Assembly (NCBI GenBank): GCA_905339155.1
Contig: CAJPFJ010000022.1
Coordinates: forward strand, 1-64,000
Reading direction: 5' to 3'
DNA: 64,000 bases
From: Methanosarcinales archaeon
GTDB taxonomy: Archaea; Halobacteriota; Methanosarcinia; Methanosarcinales; Methanoperedenaceae
Shown: piece after piece, positions 18,270 to 27,062 of the stretch
Position numbering within the stretch: position 1 is the first letter of the stretch
Layout of the letters: each line of letters opens with the position of its first letter
Notes under the pieces: generated by a model
What the model saw: the letters and a program-made list of their open reading frames with translations, nothing else
Told to the model about the DNA's origin: nothing
Databases searched by the model: none
Made by a program: the position numbers and the translations under genes

Positions 18270-19343
18270 ATGACCAATTTTCTAGCGTGGGAACAGACGT
18301 TATTCAGGGATAGAGAAATATTTGATTTTGGGTACATCCCCGAAGAGTTTCTTTATCGTGAGACGCAAATGAAAAGCATAGGTTATGCTATTGCGCCTGG
18401 GATACAAGGTGAGCAGCCGCAGAACATAGTATGCGTAGGTCCGCCAGGAACAGGTAAGACCACATCGTTCAAAAAAATTATTGAGCAGGCAGAGCAGATA
18501 TCTCCTTCAAATCTCATTCTGGCTTATGTTAACTGCAGATATACACAGACACATTACTCAGTGCTTGCTGAAGTCTACAAAAAGATGACGGGAATAGAAC
18601 CGCCAACATCAGGAATAGCACTGAAAAAATTATATGAAAAGCTTGCACAAACACTTGTGGCCAAAAATAAGAGCATGTTTGTTATACTTGATGATGCGGA
18701 TTTTCTGGTTCTTAGGAAAATTTTCCATGATGTAGTGAACAATTTTTTGAGACTTTATGAAGAATACCCTCTTTCTATCGGTTTGAGTACAGTGCACAGC
18801 AGCCAATGTCCTTCACATGATGAAGGACTCAATTCGGTATTCATGCCCACGGTCATTAAATTTCCATCCTATAGCTGGGATGAAACCTTTGACATCCTGG
18901 ATAGGCGGGTAAAGATTGGGTTATACCCCAATGTTGTGAAAAACGATATTATAGAAAAAATCACTGGCTACGCTGTGTCCAGAGGAGATATCAGGTTTGC
19001 TATCGATCTCCTGAAACGTTCGGTTATTAATGCCGAAAAGCGCGCCTCTACTATTATAGAGTTCACCGATGTGGAAACTGCACTCACTGATGCCTCAGAT
19101 GAAAGGATGAAAAGATATCTGAAGATATTCACGGATTCGGAAACGGCGCTGCTAAGTTTAGCTTCTGAAATGGGTACATCGCAAGCGGGTGATCTGTTTA
19201 ATGCTTTTCACAAACGCACCAGAAAAGGATATACCACATTTCATAAAGCTCTGAACAAGTTAGTCAACGCTAAATTGGTGGATACATACATTGAAAACCG
19301 GGGTAAAAATGGGAGAACGCGAGTAATAGCTGTGACGAGATAA
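18270..19343 (+). CDS. Orc1/Cdc6-type replication initiator (element-borne)
   Basis: This 357-residue AAA+ protein has Walker A GPPGTGKT at 57-64 and Walker B ILDDAD near 139-144 (DDAD instead of the usual DE). A C-terminal winged helix follows (about 285-355, GDLFNAFHKRTRKGYTTFHK). The family opens archaeal origins. Its place after the integrase and before a CHC2 protein fits an element's own replication gene. No origin repeats were recognised by eye. The low conservation at Walker B could affect hydrolysis. Confidence 0.85.
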   Translation: MTNFLAWEQTLFRDREIFDFGYIPEEFLYRETQMKSIGYAIAPGIQGEQPQNIVCVGPPGTGKTTSFKKIIEQAEQISPSNLILAYVNCRYTQTHYSVLAEVYKKMTGIEPPTSGIALKKLYEKLAQTLVAKNKSMFVILDDADFLVLRKIFHDVVNNFLRLYEEYPLSIGLSTVHSSQCPSHDEGLNSVFMPTVIKFPSYSWDETFDILDRRVKIGLYPNVVKNDIIEKITGYAVSRGDIRFAIDLLKRSVINAEKRASTIIEFTDVETALTDASDERMKRYLKIFTDSETALLSLASEMGTSQAGDLFNAFHKRTRKGYTTFHKALNKLVNAKLVDTYIENRGKNGRTRVIAVTR

Positions 19344-19651
19344 CGGGTAACGAGATGATCAAGGTTCACCTCAATGTTGCCCTTCAGGTCAAGGATTCTC
19401 GTGAGCGGCTGGAGCGAGGATGTTCCCCATGTGGAGCCTGCAAGCCTGTTCACGGGTGTGTGAAGAGTCTGCTCGATTGTGAGCGCGGCATCAAACTCTC
19501 CTTCGGTGTACTTCCATCCCTCATGCCTTCCGGTCATCTCATACTCAGAGACCATGTTGTTCGCCTGCTCCGAGGTATCCCTGTCAGGGTGGATGAAAGA
19601 TAAACCTGACTCGGACATGCTGTCTGCTGCACAAGTGATTATCCCGAACAC
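19344..19651. other. 308-bp gap, coding strand unresolved
   Basis: A plus-strand frame (19355-19603, 82 residues) starts 11 bp after the Orc1 stop but has an odd, Cys/Arg-rich composition. The minus-strand frame here (from ATG 19618; contains HEGWKYTEGEFDAALTIEQT) reads more like protein, yet runs on into the initiator gene to 19241. It may be a remnant of another gene. I cannot decide between them. Confidence 0.3.
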
Positions 19652-20350
19652 ATGAGAATCCTGATAGATTTCTCGCCCGCAGCCATAGCTCTTGAGAACA
19701 AGAAGGAGGTCCTTGGGCTGTTCTGGGATATTGTTAATGAAGGCCTGGAGATGAACTACACAGCGTTGAAGCTCACAACACTGGACAGAAGCAGCGTCCG
19801 GGGAGACATTGCAAGAGTCTCCCGGCTGCCGAACACACCTCACTACAGCGGGCTGTTCTGCATACCCCTCACAATAAGGGACATGCACAGGAGCGAGGGC
19901 TATATCAGGAACCTTGCTCATTCGCCCAGATATGATATCGATCTCGATATCATTATAAAAGACAATATCAGGATCAATGACAGGGTTGTTCCCGACCTGC
20001 TCAGCAAGCTTGAGCTCAGGATCATAGACATGCGGAAAGAGGAAGAGGAGGAAAAAGAAGCCAGAGCAGCGCAGCTTAGAGCGTCCTCGACACCGGTAAG
20101 AGGGGGTAAGTATGTGACCGAGGAAGAGATCCAGAAGGTGAGGTACTATCCGATTGCCAGTATCCTCGGTAACAGAAAGTTGAGGAACTGCCCGTTTCAT
20201 GATGATCAGGTACCAAGCTTGTCGGTGAACCATAAGAAGAACCTGTGGCGGTGTTTCGCGTGCAGTCGCAGCGGAAATGTGATCCAGCTTGTAATGGAGA
20301 TGGAAGGCATAAACTTCACAACCGCGGTGAGATGGCTTTGTGATAAGTGA
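19652..20350 (+). CDS. CHC2 zinc-finger (DnaG-type primase-like) protein
   Basis: This 232-residue protein has an N-terminal region of unknown fold, a Glu/Lys/Ala-rich linker (about 130-148) and a C-terminal CHC2 zinc finger. The ligands are C180-x2-H183 and C201-x2-C204 (NCPFHDD, WRCFACS), followed by GNVIQLVMEMEGI. CHC2 modules recognise template DNA in DnaG and phage primases. There is no TOPRIM domain, so it is not a full primase. An in-frame open stretch follows its TGA stop (see 20351). Confidence 0.82.
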   Translation: MRILIDFSPAAIALENKKEVLGLFWDIVNEGLEMNYTALKLTTLDRSSVRGDIARVSRLPNTPHYSGLFCIPLTIRDMHRSEGYIRNLAHSPRYDIDLDIIIKDNIRINDRVVPDLLSKLELRIIDMRKEEEEEKEARAAQLRASSTPVRGGKYVTEEEIQKVRYYPIASILGNRKLRNCPFHDDQVPSLSVNHKKNLWRCFACSRSGNVIQLVMEMEGINFTTAVRWLCDK

Positions 20351-20500
20351 GAGGTATTCATTAGGAAAGAAGATGTATTGCAAGCAATTAATGAGAATCA
20401 TGTCTCAGGAGGAACCCTTGGAAAGGCTTGGCTTATCATGGTATGTCAGTCCGTTGGTGAGGACTTTGGAAAGGAAAAGACTTATCAGACAAGCATGTGA
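20351..20500 (+). pseudogene. in-frame continuation after the CHC2 stop codon
   Basis: Directly after the TGA at 20348-20350 the same frame stays open for 49 codons (EVFIRKEDVLQAINENHVSG, later KAWLIMVCQSVGEDFG) and ends at 20500. The peptide looks natural. It may be the original C-terminus cut off by a TGG to TGA change. There is no convincing start of its own (a TTG at 20378 at best). Confidence 0.4.
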
Positions 20501-20729
20501 ATGTCTGGCTCAGATGCAATCTTAGATAGATGGTAGAAGAGCATTTTATAAATTTGACATCAAAAACTATGCTATTTACCGGGTTGACTTTCTTTTTAAT
20601 TATCTTTTTGGTTATCATCTACTTATAATAGCAATCAGCAAGAAACAAGTCATGCCTAATTGCGAATACACGAAATTGGTATCTGTCCTGCCATTAATAT
20701 TATAACTTCTCAATACAACAATAGTATGG

Positions 20730-21470
20730 ATGTTTAAATTTCGAATAAGTAAATCTATATTTGTTTATATTTCTATTTCTACACTTCTTGTTTTTATATA
20801 CAGTCTAGTTTTTCAGTACCTGATGAGTGCTTATGAGGGCCGTGAATACGGATTTATAACAGCAATTTACTGGGTCGTTGGGAGTATGACCACGGTAGGT
20901 TATGGCGATATTTATTTTAATTCTACTATCGGGCACTTATTCAGTATTATCGTAGTTCTCTCAGGTATAATAATGATAATTGGTTATGTTTTTCTCTTTG
21001 CAGTCCATCCAAGACTTGAGGGTATGCTTCGAAAAGAGATGCCTCCAAAACCAAAGGTTCCAGTCGATCTAAAGAACCATATTATTATAATCGGTTATAA
21101 CCAGCTTGTTGAAACCCTTATTACAGAGCTTGATGAGGCAAAGATTTCTTTTATGGTTATCGATGAAGACGAAGAAAACATAAATCATTTGATTTCCAGA
21201 AAAATACCCTGCGTTCATGGTGACGCTGCAGATGAAAATGTCCTGTTAAATTCCAATATCCTGTCTGCAAGGATGCTAATAGCAAACCAGAGCGACAAAA
21301 AGAATGCAAGCATCATTCTCACTGCCAGGAAGTTAAGCAATATCAAGATAAAATCTCTTGTTAAAGATATGAAAAACGCTAGATATTTAAAATATGCAGG
21401 TTCGGATCAGGTAATCTCTCCAAAAACATTATCGGATCATACATTATACGAAGAATTATCGATCCAATAA
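20730..21470 (+). CDS. two-TM potassium channel with TrkA_N domain, C-terminally shortened
   Basis: This 246-residue protein has TM1 (about 10-32), a pore helix, selectivity filter T55-V-G-Y-G-D60, TM2 (about 68-92) and a cytoplasmic RCK_N/TrkA_N domain (about 115-235, HIIIIGYNQLVETLI). Such channels pass K+ and are gated by ligands on the RCK domains. The RCK_C half is missing. A fragment resembling it (RLFGDMSIVELPI) lies just past the stop in another frame, so the gene was probably shortened by rearrangement. Confidence 0.85.
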   Translation: MFKFRISKSIFVYISISTLLVFIYSLVFQYLMSAYEGREYGFITAIYWVVGSMTTVGYGDIYFNSTIGHLFSIIVVLSGIIMIIGYVFLFAVHPRLEGMLRKEMPPKPKVPVDLKNHIIIIGYNQLVETLITELDEAKISFMVIDEDEENINHLISRKIPCVHGDAADENVLLNSNILSARMLIANQSDKKNASIILTARKLSNIKIKSLVKDMKNARYLKYAGSDQVISPKTLSDHTLYEELSIQ

Positions 21471-21471
21471 A

Positions 21472-21533
21472 GACTATTTTATTGAAGCTACCAGGCTCTT
21501 CGGAGATATGAGCATTGTGGAACTTCCTATCAG
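21472..21533 (+). pseudogene. RCK_C-like channel fragment after the K+ channel
   Basis: The plus strand encodes DYFIEATRLFGDMSIVELPI right after the channel stop. A near copy, VRAIRFFGESIVELPI, occurs at about 24056-24105 next to the broken P-type ATPase. The phrase resembles the start of RCK_C domains in archaeal K+ channels. It overlaps the tail of the minus-strand DUF1614 remnant, so it marks a recombination junction. Confidence 0.5.
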
Positions 21534-21860
21534 CATATCAATAATGCTTACAAGCGTTGAAAGAAATACAGACATTACTACCGGAATAACAGCACCTCCC
21601 AGGTTGACAGCTATTATGCAGCACTTGGCTTTGAGAGATGAAGCTGCGTAACCTGACCAAAGAACTTCACTTACATTACCAGACATCATAGGTACACGCG
21701 GGCTTATATTTTTAATAGGAAAGTTCACGTAACCACTGAGTAGCGACAAGAAGAGGAAATACAGAGAATATTTTGGAGGAAATCCCAATTTCCTGAAAGC
21801 AGTGCCGAAGATATTTAAGCTTACAAATATAAAAACCAATACGAGATTCAAAAATAACAC
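21474..21860 (-). pseudogene. DUF1614-like membrane protein, truncated
   Basis: The first ~95 residues have hydrophobic segments and the motif SLKAKCCIIAVNLGGAVIPV, typical of DUF1614 proteins. The remaining membrane helices of the family are missing. The last ~20 residues (SSTMLISPKSLVASIK) come from the antisense strand of the K+-channel fragment. It follows the CaCA exchanger gene by 47 bp on the same strand. Function is unknown even for intact members. Confidence 0.65.
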
Positions 21861-21907
21861 CTATAATAAATGATGCTTCAATTCTTGGATATATCTGATA
21901 GGACAAA

Positions 21908-22852
21908 TCAACCTTGATTCCCAAAAGTTATGCTCACCAGAACAAAAGCAACATATACTCCTAAAAAAATAGCCCCTTCTCTCCTATCGATCATATAACC
22001 AGATCTTTTGAAAATAATTAGCAATACAGAGAGCAATAGCATGAATAAGAGTTGAACGATGATAAGTTCAGGAGCTATGCTAATTGGCCTGATGACAGCC
22101 GCAGCTCCTAGGATAAATAGAATATTTGCAACATTGCTTCCAATGATATTCCCAAGTGCCATTGTCATATATCCCTTCCGTGCGGCAGATACAGAAACAA
22201 ATAACTCAGGCAAAGATGTCCCGACGGACATAAGCAAAAGCGCAATAAGATATTCCGACACTCCAAAAGCCAAAGAGAGTCCTATTATAGAATTTACAAG
22301 AATCCTTGCTCCTATGAGTATTCCAGTTAATCCAATTAGAACTTCAAAAATATTTTTCTTCAAATCGTTTTTTTCGATAGTCTCCACACCCAATTCCCTG
22401 TATTTGTCAATTGAATGCCTGAGATATAAAATATATGAGATAATGAATACAATTCCAGCAATCCTCCCGATTCCCCCGGCGACCAACAGAGACGCTGAAG
22501 CAAGGGTCATGATCAAAAGATGTACCCTCCCGCTATAGATTTCAGTGTGTTTTATCTCAAGCGGTCTAATAATACAGGTAAGACCGAGAATCAATGCGAT
22601 ATTGGTGATATTGCTCCCTATGATATCCCCGAATGCAATTTGACCGTGATCGATGTACGAAGCATATGTATCAGAAGACAGTTCGGGCAGTGAGGTACCA
22701 AGTGCTACAATAGTTATCCCGATGATAAAATCAGAAACTCCGAACATCGCTGCTAATTTTGAGGCCCCTTCGGTGAAAATATCGCTGGATTTTATGATAA
22801 TAGGAATTGAAATGATGAATATGATAAGATTTAAAGTCATTTCTGAAGGCAT
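21908..22852 (-). CDS. Ca2+/Na+ (CaCA, YrbG-type) antiporter
   Basis: This 314-residue membrane protein has about ten hydrophobic segments and the two inverted alpha-repeats of the CaCA family. Repeat 1 is IVALGTSLPELSSDTYASY with GDIIGSNITNI. Repeat 2 is SVGTSLPELFVSVSAA with GNIIGSNVANI. These hold the ion-binding Glu and Asn residues. The gene appears intact and exchanges Ca2+ or another cation for Na+ or H+. It is divergent from the P-type ATPase remnant. Confidence 0.93.
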   Translation of the reverse strand: MPSEMTLNLIIFIISIPIIIKSSDIFTEGASKLAAMFGVSDFIIGITIVALGTSLPELSSDTYASYIDHGQIAFGDIIGSNITNIALILGLTCIIRPLEIKHTEIYSGRVHLLIMTLASASLLVAGGIGRIAGIVFIISYILYLRHSIDKYRELGVETIEKNDLKKNIFEVLIGLTGILIGARILVNSIIGLSLAFGVSEYLIALLLMSVGTSLPELFVSVSAARKGYMTMALGNIIGSNVANILFILGAAAVIRPISIAPELIIVQLLFMLLLSVLLIIFKRSGYMIDRREGAIFLGVYVAFVLVSITFGNQG

Positions 22853-22931
22853 TGTTTCTCCAGTATTTTATTTCGTCCATGTTTTGTGAAAGTTAATTAT
22901 ATTACAAAGACCTTATTGGATTTAAGATTTT

Positions 22932-24095
22932 ATGGATAATAAGGGGTTGAACGAAAAGTGGTACACATTTGATGTAGAGTCGGTTTTTCAGCGTCTGCAG
23001 TCCGGCAGATCGGGTTTGAAGTCAGAAGATGTGAAAAATCGGCTATTGACTTTTGGTTTTAATGAACTGCCTGAAAAGAAAAGAATATCCCCTCTTGGGA
23101 TTTTCCTCTCACAATTTAAAAATTACCTGGTTCTTATCCTCATAGGGGCAGCAATCATTTCAGCGTTCACGGGTGAAGAAACCAATGCATTTGTGATACT
23201 TTTTATTATCTTATTCATCTCTGTCCTTGGTTTTGTTCAGGAATACAGGGCAGAGCGGGCGATGGAAGCCCTTAAAAAAATGGTCGCCTTTGAAGCAAGA
23301 GTACTTCGTGACGGAGCGGCCAAAAAAATCCCTATAAAAGAACCGGTACCTGGAGATATCATCTATATTGAAGCAGGGGACAGGATACCAGCAGATGCCA
23401 GGTTGGTAGAAGCGATAAATCTTGAAACTCTGGAATCTTCCCTTACTGGTGAGTCTCATCCAGTATCTAAGAGTACGGAGGCGTTGAGAGAGGACACACC
23501 TGTTGCAGAATGGAAGAACATGGTCTTTATGGGTACGGTCGCTGCAAGGGGCAACGGCATAGCTGCGGTTGCAGGTACTGGTAAAAATACGCAGATCGGC
23601 AGTATAGCACAAATGATCCAGATCGAAGAAGAAGATCCTCCCCTAAAGATAAAATTCGCAAAACTTGCCAAACAACTTGCAAAAATAGTTTTGCTTGCCT
23701 GCTTGATCATTTTCATTGCAGGAAAGCTGTGTGGACAGGATATTCTCGGAATGCTTGTGATCGCTTCTGCTCTTGCAGTTGCAGGGATACCCAAGGGTGG
23801 TGTGAAAATCCAGCCATTAAAGGATGAGCATCTGGCAGAGCTTTTGAAAATCGGCATGCTGTGCAATAACTCATTTATTGAACATGATGGAGAATGGCGC
23901 ATAATCGGGGATCCGACAGAAGGAGCTCTTCTTGTAGCCGCAAAAAAGGCAAATATCAGTGAAAGCCACCCGCGGGTTACAGAATTACCTTTTGACAGCG
24001 ACCGCAAGCTCATGAGTACGCTCCACACAACTCCTCGCGGAATTACTGCATTCATATTGTTAGAGCTATCAGGTTCTTCGGAGAGAGCATTGTAG
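22932..24095 (+). pseudogene. P-type cation ATPase lacking the phosphorylation site
   Basis: The 387-residue frame keeps the N-terminal cation-ATPase domain, M1-M4 and the actuator TGES motif (SSLTGESHPVSKS). After LAVAGIPKG (about residue 289) it jumps to the nucleotide-binding domain (LLKIGMLCNNS, PTEGALLVAA, LPFDSDRKLMST). DKTGT, which carries the catalytic Asp, is deleted, and everything after the N domain (P-domain hinge, M5-M10) is lost. The end is fused to a K+-channel fragment. Intact members have about 850-900 residues, so this one cannot pump. Confidence 0.9.
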
Positions 24096-24112
24096 AACTT
24101 CCCATATTCTGC

Positions 24113-24445
24113 TTATTTTTTCGGCTCAAGATGAAATGCGCCCACCATTTTATCCACACTTATAACAAACGCCCTGCCTTTTCCAGGTTCATTCAATTTT
24201 CCAGCGCTCACAATAGCTTCAAGGATGGCGTCGGTTTTTTCTTTTTCTATTAGAATAATCACAATCTCCTTTTCGGGCTCTATGGGAATCCCCAGGATTT
24301 TCCTGTGCTCATGAATCCCTGTACCTCTTCCGAAAAATACTGTAGCTCCCTCGGCTCCGGCTTCATGCGTCGCCTTAATTATTGTTTCACTTTTTCCTCT
24401 CTCAACAATCGTGAATATTACATTAAAGTTAGTAAGATAGTTCAT
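24113..24445 (-). CDS. PII-like signalling protein
   Basis: This 110-residue protein shows the ferredoxin-like PII fold pattern: VIFTIVERGKSETIIKATHE, then GAEGATVFFGRGTG, then EKEIVIILIEKEKTDAILEA. It lacks the GlnB uridylylation Tyr loop. It lies 2 bp downstream of the DUF1538 membrane protein. PII-like genes regularly accompany DUF1538 transporters and probably control them by nucleotide binding. The physiological signal is unknown. Confidence 0.8.
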   Translation of the reverse strand: MNYLTNFNVIFTIVERGKSETIIKATHEAGAEGATVFFGRGTGIHEHRKILGIPIEPEKEIVIILIEKEKTDAILEAIVSAGKLNEPGKGRAFVISVDKMVGAFHLEPKK

Positions 24446-24447
24446 AT

Positions 24448-25161
24448 CTATTCTCCCAGTACAATACCAAGTATCAGCAGCGATAACACGGGTGCTAAAG
24501 TAGCAGTTGCAACCAGACCAAAGCTATCAACAACCGGGTCTCTTCCTCCCAGCACGGATGTCAGCCCTAGTCCCATTGCGAGAATAAGCGGCACAACCAT
24601 GGGTCCGGTAACAACAGCCCCGGCATCAAACGACATCGGGATTATATATGCCGGTGCAAAATAAATTAAGATTAACGCCAGAAGATAGCCAGGGACTATA
24701 ATCTTCCAGAGGGGTATTCCGAGAAGTATTCGCAGCATCGATATCCCAAGGGATGCCCCGACACCTATGCCGACAGCATGCAGAATAATGTTTCCTGGGA
24801 TGGCGCCTGAGGATGCCGTTTCTACCTGGCTGATGAGAACACGCAGATTGGGTTCTGCAAGTGTGACTGCATAGCCGAAAATAGAACCAAATGCAACCAC
24901 GAGGTAAACCGAGCCGGTGGTAGGGAGATCTGCACCTACCTGTTGACCCAGGGGCAAGAATCCAAGTCTTAATCCTTCCAAGAACAGGATAAGTCCTATG
25001 GTAGATAATGTTATGCCGATCAATATCTGGGATAGGTTTTCAACGGGTTTCCTTATTATGATATACTGAAAGGCGAAAATGAAGATCACTACAGGTATTA
25101 CCGCTAAAATCACTTCTGTGATTACTGAAGTCTTTAACCATGAAAGAGCCATAGGAGACAT
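24448..25161 (-). CDS. DUF1538 membrane protein
   Basis: This 237-residue protein has about seven hydrophobic segments. Conserved-looking stretches are GSIFGYAVTLAEPNLRVL and MSFDAGAVVTGPMVVPLI, which I associate with DUF1538. Many genomes carry two DUF1538 copies plus a PII-like gene; here only one copy is present, directly upstream of the PII-like gene. Transport of an unknown solute is likely. The small gap of 2 bp indicates an operon. Confidence 0.75.
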   Translation of the reverse strand: MSPMALSWLKTSVITEVILAVIPVVIFIFAFQYIIIRKPVENLSQILIGITLSTIGLILFLEGLRLGFLPLGQQVGADLPTTGSVYLVVAFGSIFGYAVTLAEPNLRVLISQVETASSGAIPGNIILHAVGIGVGASLGISMLRILLGIPLWKIIVPGYLLALILIYFAPAYIIPMSFDAGAVVTGPMVVPLILAMGLGLTSVLGGRDPVVDSFGLVATATLAPVLSLLILGIVLGE

Positions 25162-25233
25162 AATATTTGGTTGTCAATATAACCTTATCGTGTCCGTATA
25201 TTTTTCAAATTTGCTCCTATTTATCAGGAACAT

Positions 25234-25974
25234 TTAATAATTCCTATCCAGAATCACAGATTCTCTGCTCACAAATACAAGCTCCTCGAATTTAGCAGCT
25301 CTCTTATTGTGCATTAGGTACGGCTCAACGACCCACAGTCCATCCATCGGGGTGAGATTGCTTGAGTCAATGAAGGGAAATTTTTTTAAAATCAAGTATG
25401 ATAACCCGGGTTCTGGAAGTTTTTCGAGAGGGTGTATCCTGGAAAGGCGGTGCCCGAGAGCTATCAGTGGAGGATAGAGAAGAGTATAGTTAGAAGTTGT
25501 ACGAATAAGCTCTTGCGCGTAGCGGAATACATCAGCCACCGTCATCTCATTGCTCGCATACTCGGCAATCTTGCGTGAAACATCACGCGCATACGCAACA
25601 AGTGCCTCAAGCTCAGGATTATTTCCAAAGATATGGGTGGTGGTGTAATCTCCTGCATAGGTCATGTACACCGGAGCTATATCTATCAAGACGAGGTCAT
25701 CCTCTTGTAGAATGCGCTTATGTTTGGTTAGAAAGCTCGACGTGAGAGCATACACGCTGCTCAATTTAGTGCTTCCTTCACCTACGCCGATGATTGGACT
25801 GTGCCAGTGCTGTCTCACGTTATGATCACGGAAAACTTCAGAGGCGATACCCTCTATATCCTTTTCACTCATACCCACTGCAATCTTGCTTACAATCTCT
25901 TTAGACAATACTTTAGCAAAGCGACGAGCCTCAAGATATCCATCAAGGTCTTTATCCGAACATTGGAAGTTCAT
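25234..25974 (-). CDS. M24-family (Xaa-Pro peptidase-like) metalloprotein
   Basis: This 246-residue protein has the creatinase/aminopeptidase fold. Candidate metal ligands are D in VLIDIAP and D in GDYTTTH, H in ALGHRLSRIHP, and E in WVVEPYL. The last Glu region is less canonical, so activity is uncertain. It is a free-standing M24 domain without the N-terminal creatinase domain. Next to it lie the PII/DUF1538 pair (same strand) and the MscS gene (divergent). Confidence 0.75.
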   Translation of the reverse strand: MNFQCSDKDLDGYLEARRFAKVLSKEIVSKIAVGMSEKDIEGIASEVFRDHNVRQHWHSPIIGVGEGSTKLSSVYALTSSFLTKHKRILQEDDLVLIDIAPVYMTYAGDYTTTHIFGNNPELEALVAYARDVSRKIAEYASNEMTVADVFRYAQELIRTTSNYTLLYPPLIALGHRLSRIHPLEKLPEPGLSYLILKKFPFIDSSNLTPMDGLWVVEPYLMHNKRAAKFEELVFVSRESVILDRNY

Positions 25975-26018
25975 ATCTCACAGAAAGATTTTTTAACTAT
26001 TAATTCTTATGGCATCGC

Positions 26019-27062
26019 ATGGGACTCCAGCCTTTTCTGATTCCTCTCATTATTATAGCAGCCAGCTTCATCGCTGCCAGAATCATTAATCTTATCCTTC
26101 AAATAATGATCAAAAAGGCGGAAAAGACAGACACTAAACTTGACGATATTATCTTATATGCACTTGGAAGACCCCTTTCCATTTTAATTATTGTAGCAGG
26201 TTTATATTACGCGGTTCTTCAAACTCCTTATTTAGCGGATTTGATAACTCAAAAAGATGCGGATTACCTGTACAGGAAGTTTATTCTCACAATTTTCGGG
26301 ACGTGGATAATTGCCTCTTTTACGAAAAGGATAATTAGAGAATACGGTTTCATGTGGGCTGCCAGCATAAAAGGGCAGATAGATGAGAGGCTCGTTGCTC
26401 TTGCCGATATGTCGGCGGTATACGTCATCTGGCTGATCGGCATCATGATCGCTTTATCAGGCATCGGATATGAGATCACGCCCCTGATCACAGGCATGGG
26501 CATTGCAGGCCTGGCGATTGCACTTGCAGCCAAGAACGTGCTTTCAAACGTACTTGGGGGAGTTGCCATCACTATAGACCAGCTTTACAGAGTGGGAGAC
26601 AGAATCGAAATGGGCGGGATTTATGGCGACATATATGAAATAAAACCCAGGTACACAAAGATAAAAACGTTAAACAATACCATCATCACAGTCCCCAATT
26701 CAAAGGTGATTGATGAACAGATAATAAACTATGCAGTCCCTGATCATCGAGTAAGGGTAAAAATCCCAGTCGGTATCGCATATGGAACCGATCCGGAAAA
26801 AATTGATGAAATCCTGCTTGATATAGCAGACAAAACACCACTTATCCTGAAGAGCCCCAAACCACTTGTTCGCTTCATTGAATACGCTTCTTCTTCTCAG
26901 AATTTCGAGTTTCTTATCTGGGTTAAACATTATAACGACAGGCATCTTGCTATTGATCAGATTCTAAGAGAGATATTCACCCGGTTTAAAGAGGAAGGTA
27001 TAGAGATACCCTTTGAACAGATGGATATCCATTTAAAGAAAGATTCTAGCAAGACACCATGA
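26019..27062 (+). CDS. MscS-family mechanosensitive channel
   Basis: This 347-residue protein has an N-terminal TM set (about 3-25, 45-65, 85-105), the pore helix (GMGIAGLAIALAAKNVLSNV) and the beta domain (YRVGDRIEMGGIYGDIYEI). The C-terminal alpha/beta domain is near 225-340. MscS proteins release osmolytes during hypo-osmotic shock. The stop overlaps the next start (ATGA), so translation is coupled to the diadenylate cyclase. This links channel and second messenger. Confidence 0.93.
   Translation: MGLQPFLIPLIIIAASFIAARIINLILQIMIKKAEKTDTKLDDIILYALGRPLSILIIVAGLYYAVLQTPYLADLITQKDADYLYRKFILTIFGTWIIASFTKRIIREYGFMWAASIKGQIDERLVALADMSAVYVIWLIGIMIALSGIGYEITPLITGMGIAGLAIALAAKNVLSNVLGGVAITIDQLYRVGDRIEMGGIYGDIYEIKPRYTKIKTLNNTIITVPNSKVIDEQIINYAVPDHRVRVKIPVGIAYGTDPEKIDEILLDIADKTPLILKSPKPLVRFIEYASSSQNFEFLIWVKHYNDRHLAIDQILREIFTRFKEEGIEIPFEQMDIHLKKDSSKTP

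Noticed and set aside
19241-20401. 386-residue minus-strand open frame across the initiator end and the CHC2 gene
   Set aside because: Most of it is the antisense of the CHC2 gene, which has clear zinc ligands. Only the 19344-19640 part looks protein-like, and it is listed as unresolved.
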